64,000 bases of DNA from Niebla homalea (Eukaryota; Ascomycota; Lecanoromycetes; Lecanorales; Ramalinaceae), in contig JAHGAU010000004.1 of the NCBI GenBank assembly GCA_019925105.1, positions 1,860,001 through 1,924,000 of the forward strand. The letters run 5' to 3'. The notes under the pieces were generated by a model. That model was given only the letters and a program-made list of their open reading frames with translations. It did no database searches and was not told where the DNA came from. Made by a program: the position numbers and the translations under genes. Shown piece by piece: positions 1 to 11,970 of this stretch (its first letter is position 1; every line of letters starts with the position of its first letter).

Positions 1-2640
1 AAGGATTATTAAATTTAAAATTATTTAAATTAATACGTAATTTAACTTTACATTTACGTTTTTTATTACGCCGTAATTTATTAATTTTCAAGTTAATTCC
101 GGGGTTATAAATAAAAGGTTTACGTTTAACTTAAAGTTTTAATCTTTTTAAAATATTATTCCGCGGCGTAAATTTTAAATTAAAAAGAAATTATTTATAA
201 TATTTAGTATATAATCCGCGTATAAAATAATATAATCGTAATTTCCCCCTTATAGTAAATAATAAATATTAAAATCTTTAATAAGTAATTAATAATCTTT
301 TTTAATTTAATATAAATTAAGTTTTCTTAATATTATTTATTTTACGTATATTAAGTCCCTATTTACGTCGCTACGGGGAGGCCGGTTATATATATTATAA
401 ATATAAAGCCTTCGGAAATAACTTAATCTCTATAATAGGTTTTTATATATTAACCGTAAGGTAATTATATTATTATTATACTTATATATATAAATATAAC
501 GTTTCTTTAATTAGTAACTTATAAGGAAAATTATCCCCGGATTTTAAGCTATAAATAATTATAATTAATACCGATCGGGGACGGGGTTATAAGTAATATT
601 AATATCCTTAACTATAATATTAACGTAAGGATCTTAAACTATAATTACGTCGTATTTTTAGATCTTTAAGTTAATTAATAGATACGTTATAATAGGGTAG
701 GAACCCCTTATATTATATTAAAAAATTCAAAAAATAAATATTCCTTTATAAATCCTTTTTTTCGTTTTTATAAATTTTAATTACCGGGCTTATAAAGCCC
801 TGGCTTTTAAGGTTTATAGTGGTTATTAAAGTACCCGATAATCTATTCTCTTCGTTAATTATATTGGGGTTGTTTTTAATTTTGGCTTAATTTATAGATC
901 GGTTTAAAGGGATAATATTAAGGTTTATTTCCGTTAAAAGTAACCTTTAATTCCCCTTTTAACCGCTTTTTGAATAATATAGTTTAACGCTTTATTTTTC
1001 TTAAAGGGGTTTTTAATTAGGATTAAGGAATTACTTTGGTAGTTCTTAAATGTATATAATATAAGCTTAAAGGGAGTTTTTAAGATATTTTTAATTTATT
1101 ATCTTTTTAAGGTAAGTACTTTATTATTGCCTTTTAAAATTATATTAAAGGTACTTAATATACTTTTAATAAAATCTTTTTACCTTATAGGCGTCTTAAT
1201 TAATCATTGGGTTCCCGGGTATTATCTTTAGGGTCCGGAAGCTGATTAAAAGTCCGAAAGGGCGAAAAATAAAAAAACGGCAATAAAAAATAAAAAGAAA
1301 GAATTCTTCTTAAAAGAAGCTAAAACGGGATATAATTAAAGCCAAAAGGCCTTTATAAATTTAATTTTAACGTTTTTAAATTTATATAATTTATAAGTTA
1401 AAGCGAAGGTATAATAAGTTTACGTATTATAAATACTATATATATAAGCGGAAGTATCCTTTAAATCTCTTAAGTAATACTCCCGGAAGTTATAATCCAC
1501 GGAATAATAAAGATAAGTATATTTATAAGTAATATATTATAGAGAAATATATTTATATTAATATTATTTAAACTATTACTTTATTCAATAGCTTTTATCG
1601 TATAAACTATAATTATATATATTATACTTAAACTTTAAGTTTTTAATTTCAATTATATTAATTAAGTTTAAGTTTATAAATTTAATTATAAAAAATAAGT
1701 TATCCTTAATTTTCGCCTTTATAATAAATTAATACATAATTTTAATCTTAATATATTTTAAGAACCTAAGGTTATCCTTTTTAATGTATTTAATGATTTA
1801 AGTATTTAAACGGTAAATAAGGTTTTAAGTTGGGACGTTATAAATAATAACGTCCCTGGTAAACTTTATTAACTTGGCTTTTATCCTTAAATATTTTTAT
1901 TACGGATATATCGAGGAACGGAGGGTAATAACGTTTTTAAAAGTGGCAATATATATTTATATATCGCCCGACTTTAATTAACGTACCGCTTAAAGCTTTA
2001 AAGCAATAATATTTATAATATTATTAATACGTATTTTTTCCTGGAAACGCGTTAAAAGTTTACTTTAATAAATAAGTTCTTTAATTAAATCGATCGACCT
2101 TAAAGTATTTTTATAAGCCGTAATTACCTTTTTTAAGAATTCTTTATAATTAATTTTTATAATATACTCATTAATAAATAAAACTTAGATAATAATATTA
2201 CCGGAAGAGGCGGTAATAAAGATAACGGAGGGTAATAAAAATATTTTGAACTATATAATCTCCGTTTAAGATTATATTTATATAAATTTTAATATTAAGC
2301 TTATAACTTAAATTAATATATAAAACGCCCTTTTAACGTATATCTTAACAACAATAACTTTATCGTTAACGGATCTTATAATTCTACGGATAACTTTTAT
2401 TTCTTGAAGGATTTCTTATATTAAAGGTTATTTATTAAAAAGCTTAATAATAAGTAATATAATAGACTCTATAAAGGGTGTTATATAAATCCGTAAAACG
2501 GACTTTATAAAGCTTTCCCCGAGATTTTATAGAATTTAAAAAACCGCGTTTTTAATAATTAATATATATTTAGTTATATTTTTCGGTAATAATAGTATTA
2601 TAGGTTAAAAACCCGGCATATTAAGCTATTATAAGATAAC
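1..2640. other. AT-rich RIP-eroded block, no intact gene
   Basis: Strongly AT-rich sequence in which TA and TTAA dominate and CpA/TpG are scarce, with stops in every frame. On the minus strand short stop-free stretches around 1,980-2,180 look like remains of a protein, but I could not match them to a family. It is most likely a RIPped repeat or transposon. I found no LTR, terminal inverted repeat or ATCA tail that would classify it. Confidence 0.6.
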
Positions 2641-2699
2641 GGAAGGTACCAGGAACCTTTTACAGCTTATTAAAGGCTTATAAGTGTACTTTTCATTAA

Positions 2700-3456
2700 G
2701 AAAATCCAAAGTTTAGGTTCTAAGCAAAATTGTTATAGAAGTTCGAGTCTTCGCTTCGGCGCACGGCAGCTAATAAGTCGAGATCGAGTTTTAGCGTGCT
2801 CAAGTTGCTTAAGACTCCTTGGCATTATTTTTTTTGCGCGCACACACTCTTAATAGCCTATACCAACTCCATAAATAACGTATTAAACATAGAGCTACTA
2901 ATTAAAATATATAAATATTTATTAAGGAATTAATTTATATATAAAAAAGGGTAAATAAAGTCTATTAATAAATAGGTTCCGCTTTCAATTTTACACTTAA
3001 GATAAACTTTTTTTAATACCTTTTTTTATTACGTTATAATTAAATATATAAATAAAACCTAATAGAGTATATATCGTAATTTAAAGGAATTATTTATAAC
3101 CGATAAGTTAAATATTAAAAAGGTATAAATTATATCGATTAAAATTATTAAAGTAGGTACGCGGAAAAGATAATGCCAAGGATCCTTAAGTAACTTGAGC
3201 ACTTTAATTGGAGCAATCGTATCTGAAGATTTCGCTTTACTCTATTAATAGCATCTTTTATCTGCTCGAGTTTTATAGTATCGCGACCGGCAAGGATCAG
3301 CCAGGCTGGCTCGGCGGTAGCGATAGTCTCAACAAAGGTCGTACCGAAAGACTTAGGCGAGACGCTAGTGGTAAGAATAACCTTTCCCTTAATGTAGTAA
3401 CTTAAGTCCTTGGTTACCTTACCCTCAGTGGTTGTAGCGTTATATAAAGATGCCAT
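2700..3456 (-). pseudogene. Decayed short-chain dehydrogenase/reductase, copy 1
   Basis: The minus-strand frame from 3,456 opens with an SDR-like N-terminus: 'YYIKGKVILTTSVSP' stands where SDR proteins have 'IKGKVVLTTGVSPGG', and it continues with 'AWLILAGRD', the usual second beta strand and cofactor-selecting region. The glycine-rich TGxxxGxG loop is damaged (TTSVSPKSFGT). The frame is lost at 3,148. Towards 2,790-2,740 a stretch reading like the SDR C-terminal region ('GVLSNLSTLKLDLDLLAAV') can be followed, with stops between. The intact family are NAD(P)-dependent oxidoreductases of about 320 residues; this copy cannot make one. The pattern of change (G to A, C to T) fits RIP, and a second copy lies just upstream in its reading direction. 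Confidence 0.6.
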
Positions 3457-3539
3457 AATAGGATTTGGGCCAACTATTACGAGTCTGGAATCCGAGAAAC
3501 TTCGGTATTGAAGATAGTATATTTAAAATATAAACCTTA

Positions 3540-4139
3540 AAGGCGTATTTAGTGGATTCAAAGTGCTTAAGATTCCTTGGCATTATTCTTTACGCGTAGC
3601 CACTTTAATAACTTTCTATAAACAATGCATTAAATATAAAGTTATTAATTAAGATAAATATATAAATATTAAGGAATCGATTTATATAAGTTTTATATAT
3701 TTTAAGTTAATAATATTAAGTAAACAAAAGTGGATAAATCTTTTAATAAATAAATTCCGCTTTAATTTATTAAACTTAAGATAAACTTTTTTTAATACGC
3801 TTTATTATTACGTTATAATTAAAGATAAAAATAAAACTTAATAAAATATCAATTATAACCTTGAAGAATTGTTTACGACCGATAATCTAAATTTTAAGAA
3901 GGTATAAATTATATCGGTTAAAACTATTAAAGTCAATACGTATAAAAAATAATATTCAGGAATCTTAAGTATCTTGAAACCGCTAAATATAAGGTATTTC
4001 GAATATCGGTCTTCGGGCCGGGCCTATATAAGGCGTCTTTTATTTGGTTTGGTAAAGTTATATATAATTTTTTGAAACTTTCGATTCTAAAGCGTATCGC
4101 CTTCCGACGAGGTCTGAATTCTATAAGATATAAACTCAA
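3540..4139 (-). pseudogene. Decayed short-chain dehydrogenase/reductase, copy 2 (tandem)
   Basis: Sequence from about 3,560 to 3,975 repeats that at about 2,795-3,190 in direct orientation with many C/T and G/A differences; both contain the block 'CTTGGCATTATT' near one end and close matches around 'TTAATTTATATA' and 'ATTATATCGRTTAAAA'. The minus-strand peptide here ('NQIKDALYR...SRYLRFLNIIF') parallels copy 1 ('EQIKDAINR...SSYLRILGIIF'). It is therefore the same SDR-type gene in tandem, more damaged. No cofactor-binding loop survives. Assignment rests on the similarity to copy 1. Confidence 0.45.
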
Positions 4140-5571
4140 GACGGAGCGTTATACTCCGAGAATTAAGCGCCCCGTAGTCGCTTATAAAGGATTAAAGAAC
4201 AGCTTCCTAGGCCTCGATATTCAATTTAAAGGCATCTGAATAAGATTAAAGGCTGAGATAAGCCGCGGTCTTTTATATCTGGACTCGCTATGATATGAGA
4301 ACTTACGTTATTATAATGAGGTTAAATGGTTACGTGGCTTCTTCTTTATTACAGTTAGACTGTAATTCCTTAATAGTTTCCCTTTTAAATAGTAGCTTAT
4401 TAAACCACACTTCCTAGAACAGAATCTTTAGTCTTTTACTTCGATCGACATAGGAAAGCGAGCGAATAACGGAACCGACTTAGTTATAGGTGCCTCGATT
4501 AATAATATACGTAATTAGGGCTTAATGTACTGTCCTTATATAACGCAGATTAGTTAAGGGAATCGAGAAAAAGTTAAACGGAGATCTGCCGCTATTATTA
4601 TTACCTTGCCTCTTATTGGAGACCGGAATATAGCTCTCGAGCCTTATTGGATGCGATGAACGGCGGGTCTTGATTTCACGGTGGTATTTATCGTTAAAGA
4701 TACGTATAATAACTTTTTCGAAGGACATACCGCCTCTTCTATATCGACTCCAGGATTACCTGCTATTTAAGGTACGGTAACGGCCTCGTTATATATTAAT
4801 ACTATACCCGGGCTTTACGTAACTTCTAGGGCTCAGTTAATATCTTAATATGCTCTAGAGTTTTTAAGACTTATTAAGCGATATAACAGCGCTATTCTTG
4901 CTTTTACCTTAAGCTTACTTTATTATCTACTTTTTATTAAACACTTAATAATAACCCACTTTTTAAGACCCCTTAAGGTTTAACCTCTGTATAAATAACG
5001 TTAGGATACGTTAAACCGGGACCGATTAACTATAAAAGCCTTTAATAGTTTATTTTATTTACCCTTTTATGATATTCACTATTAATAAATTAATAACTTA
5101 TTTCTCGTTATAACTTTTAATAATAATAGTTTAATTAATTAATTATATTAACACCTTTATAGTTCATCGGTTTTCCCGACCCCTTATTTATTGGTCCTGG
5201 GATAAGTTATTTTTTTTAAAATGATCGTTAAGTAATTTCATTCATAAATTCCACGTTTATATCGTTTAATTTAATTAACTCTTTTCCTAATAATACTTTG
5301 AATCTCTTATAAATCTTTAGATATCAATTCATATCCATGAATATGTTAAAAGAAATATATAAAAAGTTATATAAATATTGAAAACAGAAATATAAGGAAT
5401 CTATCTATATATTTAAATTAACTTGTTTTCTCTAATAAACATAAGATTTAATTGATTATTTCGAGAATTATTATTTTCAACGCCTTTTATAAAATAGAAT
5501 AATTCCTTTAAAACATAATATTATTAATAAGATAATAACGAATAAAGAAATCAATAAATTCTAGGCAGAAC
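4140..5571. other. Intergenic, eroded, no gene seen
   Basis: The first half (4,140-5,000) is less AT-rich than its surroundings and has short minus-strand open stretches (for example 4,522-4,728) that match nothing I know. The rest is AT-rich with frequent stops. No repeat structure was recognised. Confidence 0.5.
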
Positions 5572-5733
5572 TGTTACGGATATGCAGAAAGCATATAAAG
5601 TAAGTGGGTTTAATATGTATCATCGATAGCTATCTAGCTATGGAGGTGCGCAATATAAATATACGCGCTAAGTATATGGAAGAAGGTAAGGCCGCTCCGT
5701 GCCAAGGAATCCTCTTATGGTCTACACCGTGAT
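5572..5733 (+). mobile_element. MITE-like element, copy a (162 bp)
   Basis: One of four dispersed copies of a 155-162-bp sequence. It starts TGTTACG and ends CGTGATA, imperfect inverted ends, and contains the shared inner blocks 'AAAGTAAGTGGG', 'GCTATCTAGCTAT' and 'GGTCTACACCGT'. The five bases before it (AGAAC) are repeated immediately after it, a possible target-site duplication. It has no coding capacity and would need a transposase in trans. Confidence 0.65.
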
Positions 5734-6354
5734 AAGAACCCTTTATAAATAATACGTAGAACAGTAAATTAAATATAATAAATACGATAAACGGGAATAA
5801 TATAATTATGAAAGGGGAAAAAGTAATTAATTAAAAACCAGTAAAACCGAAAATCTAACGAAAAACCCATAAATCAATAACGATATTAAGAAATAGAAAA
5901 CTTGAAATAAATTTAAAGAATAAAAAGATCATATAGTACGTAATACTATACATAAAATGCGTAATAGAAAAGCAAGACTAATAATGTATAAAAAGGCAAT
6001 AATATAAAAAATTGAAAGTGGTAATCTAGAAAACGATTTATATGCATAACGTATTCAAAAATATATATAAGCCTTCAAGTAATATGAATTTATTTTAAAC
6101 GTATATATTTAAAAAGAAAAAAGATAAAAAGAAAAAGGATAAGTTTGAATTTAACCATAAGCATAACCGTAACGACGATGTAGCCAATATTATAAATATT
6201 ATTACGGTGTAGGTAATAGATATAGAGTAATAACTATTTGTATTACTATTTAATTAATTAAGGACAAAAAGTATAGGATTACGTTAGACCGCTATACCCC
6301 TTTTAGCCTTAATGCCTTAGCCTATGGCTACGTATTGCTTACCTGGTATATATC
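5734..6354. other. AT-rich spacer
   Basis: Eroded AT-rich sequence between two MITE copies. No coding signal or repeat recognised. Confidence 0.5.
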
Positions 6355-6514
6355 TGTCACGAGAATTACGGTATATATAAAGTGAGTGGGTATAATATAT
6401 ATCATGAGTAGCTATCTAGCTATAAAGGTGGGAAATATAAATGTACGCCCCAAGCACCGGAATAAAATAAGCCCGCTTTATGCCAAGTGATCCTCCTAAG
6501 GTCTACACCGTGAC
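6355..6514 (+). mobile_element. MITE-like element, copy b (160 bp, best ends)
   Basis: The best-preserved ends of the family: TGTCACG at the left and CGTGACA at the right, a perfect 7-bp inverted pair. Flanks are ATATC and ATATG, so a 5-bp duplication is possible but imperfect. It shares the inner blocks 'AGCTATCTAGCTATAAAGG' and 'GGTCTACACCGT' with the other copies. Confidence 0.7.
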
Positions 6515-8308
6515 AATATGCCTATAAAAAAGAGAAAAAAGCGACGTTTACGTCGCACTATATTTATTATAAAATATTTTGGATATTAATATACTTAATA
6601 ATAAAGGTAATTAAAAGGAAGCTCCGAATGTATGGATCATAATAATTAAATATATAATTATTAAGAAATAAAGGGTGATAAAATCATAGGTTAAAAAGAA
6701 CCGGAAAAAAGGTATAAGCCGAGTAATTATCCTAATCTACCCGGGAAATAGTTAGGGATTTAAGGATTACGATTAAGTTAAATTGCTCAAAAACGTAATC
6801 TCAAAGGTATTCCCGAGTTATATATTAAAGTTGTTATTATTTAAATAGCTTATAAGTACGTTAACGGTGCCTTAACTTATTTATAAAATTATAGTTTTCT
6901 TAATAAGTATTACCGAAGTTGAAGTATTACCGATGTTGACTTTAATGTATTTAAAGACGTCGTCGTTAGGAACATAAAGGAATAAACCAGGATTGTCGTC
7001 GTTAATCTCGGCCTGGTATATTAATATATTTACGTAATTTACGGTGAAGAGTTTTTAACCTGGATAAAAGCCTTAATTTAAATAGTTACCACGGGATGGA
7101 CGGGATGGGTAAGGACGTTAATCACGATTAAATCGTTTATTGCAATTATACTTATTAATAGCTTACTAAGTATAAGGTAATAAATTTGACGGTATCGATT
7201 ATAAGTAAATGGATTTACCATAGGTATAATATTGCTTATATTATACTGTCTGTTAAATCTATATTTAAGCTATAAAATAATTTATATCGCTATCGTTATT
7301 AAGGTATAGTAATGTACTCTATAGAGAAGGCTTAAATTTAATAAAGGCTAGCTATAAGTTACCGTTTTAATTCAGACGTTTAATAAGAGTTATAACTTAA
7401 CCGATAAACCTAATTATAAGCTTTTACTCTACGGCGTCTTTACGTATATACCGTATTTAATTAAATTAATTAAGGAGTTAATATTCCGGTATTCTGAATT
7501 GTGATTTAAGTGTATTATAAAGAAGATTTATCTTATTATTTCTAAATAATTTCTTTTAAATAAAGTTATTCATTTTTAAAGTTTATTAATTATAGGCCTT
7601 ATTTAATTTATTAAGGTTCATAAAGGAAAGGACAAAATAGTCCTTAACGAACTTAATAAATTTAATATAATTAACGGTTTTAAGTCTCTTAATAAAGTCA
7701 TAGACGTTACCGGTACCGTTAAAGTAATTTAGCTCTTTAACTTAAAAGCGGTCTTTTTCTGAAATAAATATAAATATAGTTACCTTCTCTTTTTTATATT
7801 ACTTATATTACTATTATTAAAGTTCTCCTTAATAAATAGGGTGGAAAAATCTCGCTGTTTAAATCTATTATAAGAAGGTAAGCGTATCTTAAGGGTAGTA
7901 ACTTTATTAATAAGCTATTTATTAATCTTTTGGATATTATTAACTTTAAGGTTTATTTCTTAAAGTAAGTTAAGGATGTTATTATTAAAGGTTATTTCCT
8001 CCGGAGGCTGTTACTGCTTTTTCTTTTTACCACCAAGTTTCTAGGGTTCTTATTAAGGGTTTTAAGGAGGTTGCAATATTTATCCCGAACGGGTGATATA
8101 ACCTTGCTCGTCTTCTAATATGAGATAAAATAAGAAAATATAAGGATAACGTTTAAGGACCTTTTAAAGGGATCCACGATTTAAGTATTAAAGGAGTACG
8201 TTTAACGCGGTTATACGAGAGCTATAACATTATTACCTTATAGTAAGGCAGTTGAAGGTTATACTTAAAGCTGTAGGAACGTATAGACCCTATGCTATTA
8301 CTATTATT
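6515..8308. other. AT-rich RIP-eroded block
   Basis: No reading frame of credible length. The eroded bases and the lack of ATG codons suggest an old repeat. A short GGGATGGACGGGATGGG motif at about 7,093 resembles the repeats of the foldback element at 14.4 kb. Confidence 0.45.
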
Positions 8309-8465
8309 TATTACGAGAAATACGGTATATATAAAGTAAGTGGGTATAATATATATGGTAGTTATCTAGCTATAAAGGTGGGAAATATAAGTATACGCGC
8401 CAAGCACCGGAACAAGGTAAGCCCGCTCCGTACCAAGGGATCCTCCCAAGGTCTATACCGTAATA
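8309..8465 (+). mobile_element. MITE-like element, copy c (157 bp)
   Basis: Starts TATTACG and ends CGTAATA, the same ends as copy b after C-to-T and G-to-A changes. The inner blocks 'TATATAAAGTAAGTGGG', 'AGCTATAAAGGTGGGAAAT' and 'CAAGGGATCCTCCCAAGG' are well kept. An open frame of 77 codons crosses it but is only a by-product of the repeat. Confidence 0.65.
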
Positions 8466-10926
8466 ATATCCGTAATAAACATTAAAGTTATAAATAGAAA
8501 GAGTAACGGGCTGCATAGGAGCAGTATGAAATATTGATAATATTATAGTAAAGGGCGCAAAAAAATTAAATAGAATAAAAGCGTTAAACGGGTTAAAACT
8601 ATTAAGGATAAGAACAACAATAAAAGTAAAAAAGGGATAAAAATAAGGACGGACTCGCTTTAATTAATAAAGGTATTTAAGGCTGTAAGAAAGCTTTTAA
8701 CGGTATAAAGTATAATTATGTTAAAACCATAAAGTAAAAACTTATTATTTTATACATTATACTTAAAAGCAGAAAAGCTTATAAGCGAATAATATAAACC
8801 GGTAAAAACATATTTAAAATAGTTAAAGTGTTAATTTAATTTTTTATTATCGTAATAAGCAGATTATCCTCAATAGAGTTTAATAAAAGAAAGAAGGATT
8901 AGGGAATTAAGTATATAACGGTTAAAGAGAGAAGTTATTGTTACTTCCAGGTAAAGGTATAAAAGATTTTATTATTCCAAAAAAGCCGATATATTTAAAT
9001 AAAAAAAAAGGTCCTTAGTGATCCTTATAAGCGTAATAAGAAAAAGGATATACAATAATATGTAAATAGATAAAAGGATAATAAAGAAGGGATCTTTAGA
9101 CTAAATAATGTTTAAAAGAAAAGGATAAATAGTATGATTATATTTTAATTTTATCTAATAAATTAAATTTAATAATCTTTTAAAGTGATTAAATAAGAAA
9201 GGATTTAAATTTAATTAACATATCATAAGAAAAAACTACCTATTAAACGTATTAAGATTAATTATGATAATTTTTTTTATTAAGTTTAAATTTAATTAAA
9301 AGGGTTTAATTAAATTTTAATTAAGTTTTCAATTAAGTTATACGATTTTTAATTAAGCAAAACAGTCTGGTAAAAGTAATGTTTTATTTATTTACATTTT
9401 TTAAATCAAGGACTCCTTATTAAGTTAAACATAACCTCTTTAAAAATATCTTAATATAAATTATTACCTTTAAGGACTAGAATTAATTTATCGGTATTTA
9501 TAAGCATACGGTAATAATTAATAAGAATTTTATTTTTAAGATTACTTATAGTTAATATCTAAGCTCTGTTCATTTTCGTTACGTATATTGTAAGGTTTTA
9601 GTTTTAATTTTTAAGATTTCACTTTTCTTATGAAAAAATAACCTTAAATAATGTTATTTACTTATTTTATTCATAATTATTATTATGTAAGAATAGCTTA
9701 TAAACGTAAGTAATTTTAATATGATAAATTATCTATTTTTATCTGAAGGAATATCTATATAAAGTCAAAAATGCTTATATAAACGATTAATCTTATACTC
9801 AGTTAATATAATAATAATTATAAAATTTTGATCAATATACTTCCTTAAAACCAGATATAAGAGTAAAGAAATCAGGTATTTAATTCATTTATGAATCTTA
9901 TATTTTACATATATAAATTTAATAGAATTATATTGAAGGTATACTATTCTTCTAAAGTGGATTATTTTATAATTATATAACCGAATGATTTATATATTAA
10001 TTGCGTTTATCTGAAGCTTTTTAATATTAAGTTCGTTTAAGCTGGTTTCTTTAAATTCCGTTAATATCAATAACGTTATGAATTCCGGGTTTACCGAAAT
10101 TAAATTAAACGGAATTTTAGAATCCAGTTTTATATACTTTCTATTAAGACAATCAAAATTATGATTAATAAGTTTCTTATATTGTTTTAACTTCTTCTTT
10201 ATACAAATAATAATTATAACATTTTATATTAAAAAAACCTTAATATTCTTTACAGGATTAAAAGTACCTTAAATATAAAGGAATTATAATATTTGAAGTA
10301 TTAATACGTTAAGTTAAACAGAAACAATAAAATTATTAATAACTCAATATTGTACAACAAATACAATAAAAGAAAAAAGAACATTATATTACTAGTTAAA
10401 CTTTAATTTAAAAGGGAATACTATTACGACTAATATAAAGATTAAATTACATATATATAAAACCGGGTTATTAACGCGGGGATAATAACGTTATATTAAA
10501 GGTAAAAACGAATAAAGCTATTAATGGCTTACCGACTTATATTAAATACGGATAAGCGGACGAGTAAAAATAACTTATAAATCTGAATACTTATAAATAA
10601 CTTAAATCAGTAGATAACTATTTAAAGGATTAAATATTTATAGATAAATAAAATGAATAAATGAATTTATTTTAGATAAAAAGGATTATATAGAATATTT
10701 TTTTACCTTTAAACATAAATTTTTTTATATTTAATAATACGTTTAAATTAAAAGCATTTAAAACAAAGAAAAGTAAATTAAGTTTACTCCCTATTATATC
10801 TTATATTTATATACTTTTCTTTTACGAATATTAACCTGCCCCTTAGAAATATACGCGATTATTATCGTAACTATTAAACCTAAAATTTGCAATATTAAGT
10901 TAATAAGCTCTTTACGGGTAATAAGT
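8466..10926. other. AT-rich RIP-eroded block
   Basis: More than 2 kb with stops in all frames. No terminal repeats, tails or recognisable peptide motifs were found. Confidence 0.5.
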
Positions 10927-11290
10927 ACCCTATAGGGGGCCCGTAAGTAAAACGTAACGCTTTAAGTGGCCCGTTTAACTACCTTTACGGGGGCCTCTGA
11001 ACCCGAAAAGTGGGTTATACCCTTACGGGGGCCTCCCAATTCGAAAAGTAGGCCGTAATTTGCGGGGGCCTTTAAGCGCTTTCAGTACGATGCCCTTACG
11101 GGGGCCTTTAAGCCCATTAAGTATAACACCCTGCGGGGGTCCGCTCAACCTAAAGTTTAATGCCTTGCGGGGCCCGGCTTAACTGCGGAACATCCCCTTA
11201 CAGGGGCCTCTGAGTCCAAAGTCATCACCCCCTGCGGCGCTCTTACCACTTACCGGTGGGTTATCCCCACCGGGGCTCTCACTAAATACT
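10927..11290. repeat. GC-rich minisatellite with hairpin-forming units
   Basis: About ten diverged units of 31-40 bp (the first interval about 55 bp), each opening with a self-complementary core of the type CCCTTACGGGGGCC. Cores are near 10,928, 10,983, 11,020, 11,060, 11,093, 11,130, 11,163, 11,194, 11,228 and 11,265. Each core is followed by about 20 less conserved bases often containing AAAGT. The array is far richer in G+C than its flanks, so it has escaped or post-dates the RIP that eroded them. Confidence 0.7.
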
Positions 11291-11970
11291 AAAGACGGGC
11301 GTTGGGAATATAGCCTCCAGCCTAAGGTAATTAACCTTCAGAAGCGTGGTTTTAAGGGCCGGTATACTCGGGGAGGAGTACTTAGGAGGGGAAGTATTCT
11401 TAGCGTTAATCCGTACCCCGCACGGTAACCCTCGGGCCTAATAGGTCTTATATGGTATTAGCGGTTTACCCTTAAGCGCTATTACCTGCCTAAGTTAATT
11501 ATTCTTACCCTTAATAGCCGAGTGGTTATCCGTTTTAATAAAAAGGATCGAATATTTTTAAAACGAGATATAGGAGGTAAATAGTTAAAAGAAATAAAGG
11601 TTCTTAAAGTTTATAGGAAGCTTAAGTTAAACAATTTAAAATTATTATTAACCGGTAATAGTATTATTAAACCGTAAAGGAAAGGGTTCTGCTTTAAGTA
11701 TCGGTATTAAAAGTTACTTAAAAATAAAACCACAGTTAAAGCGGAAGGATATGGTATTCACATAATATTATTATTTATTATTTTTTATCGGCTCGTTTAA
11801 AATACTTTCCGCTATCGTTCTCTACTCGGAGATATTAATAGTAGGCTTCGTGCTCCCGTTATCCACCTGTCCAAGGCTTATCCATACGTAGGTAACCTTC
11901 CCTTGGTATAACTTGCTCACCCAATGGTTCCCATCTTGGATCCTCGACGTCAGAACTTTAAAGGCGCTGG
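11291..11970. other. Spacer downstream of gene A
   Basis: Composition declines from mixed (11,290-11,480) to AT-rich (11,480-11,830) and rises again at the 3' end of gene A. No gene or known element was recognised. Confidence 0.5.

Noticed and set aside
2735..2765. Possible tRNA T-arm (GAAGTTCGAGTCTTC)
   Set aside because: A 4-bp stem around TTCGAGT is present, but no matching acceptor stem, D-arm or anticodon arm can be placed upstream; the stretch is better explained as part of the dehydrogenase remnant.
8252..8485. 77-codon open frame
   Set aside because: It coincides with MITE copy c and is not conserved in the other copies, which have stops.
10927..11290. Regularly spaced palindromic units as a CRISPR-like array
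   Set aside because: Unit lengths and sequences drift, there is no constant repeat with unique spacers, and the host is a eukaryote.
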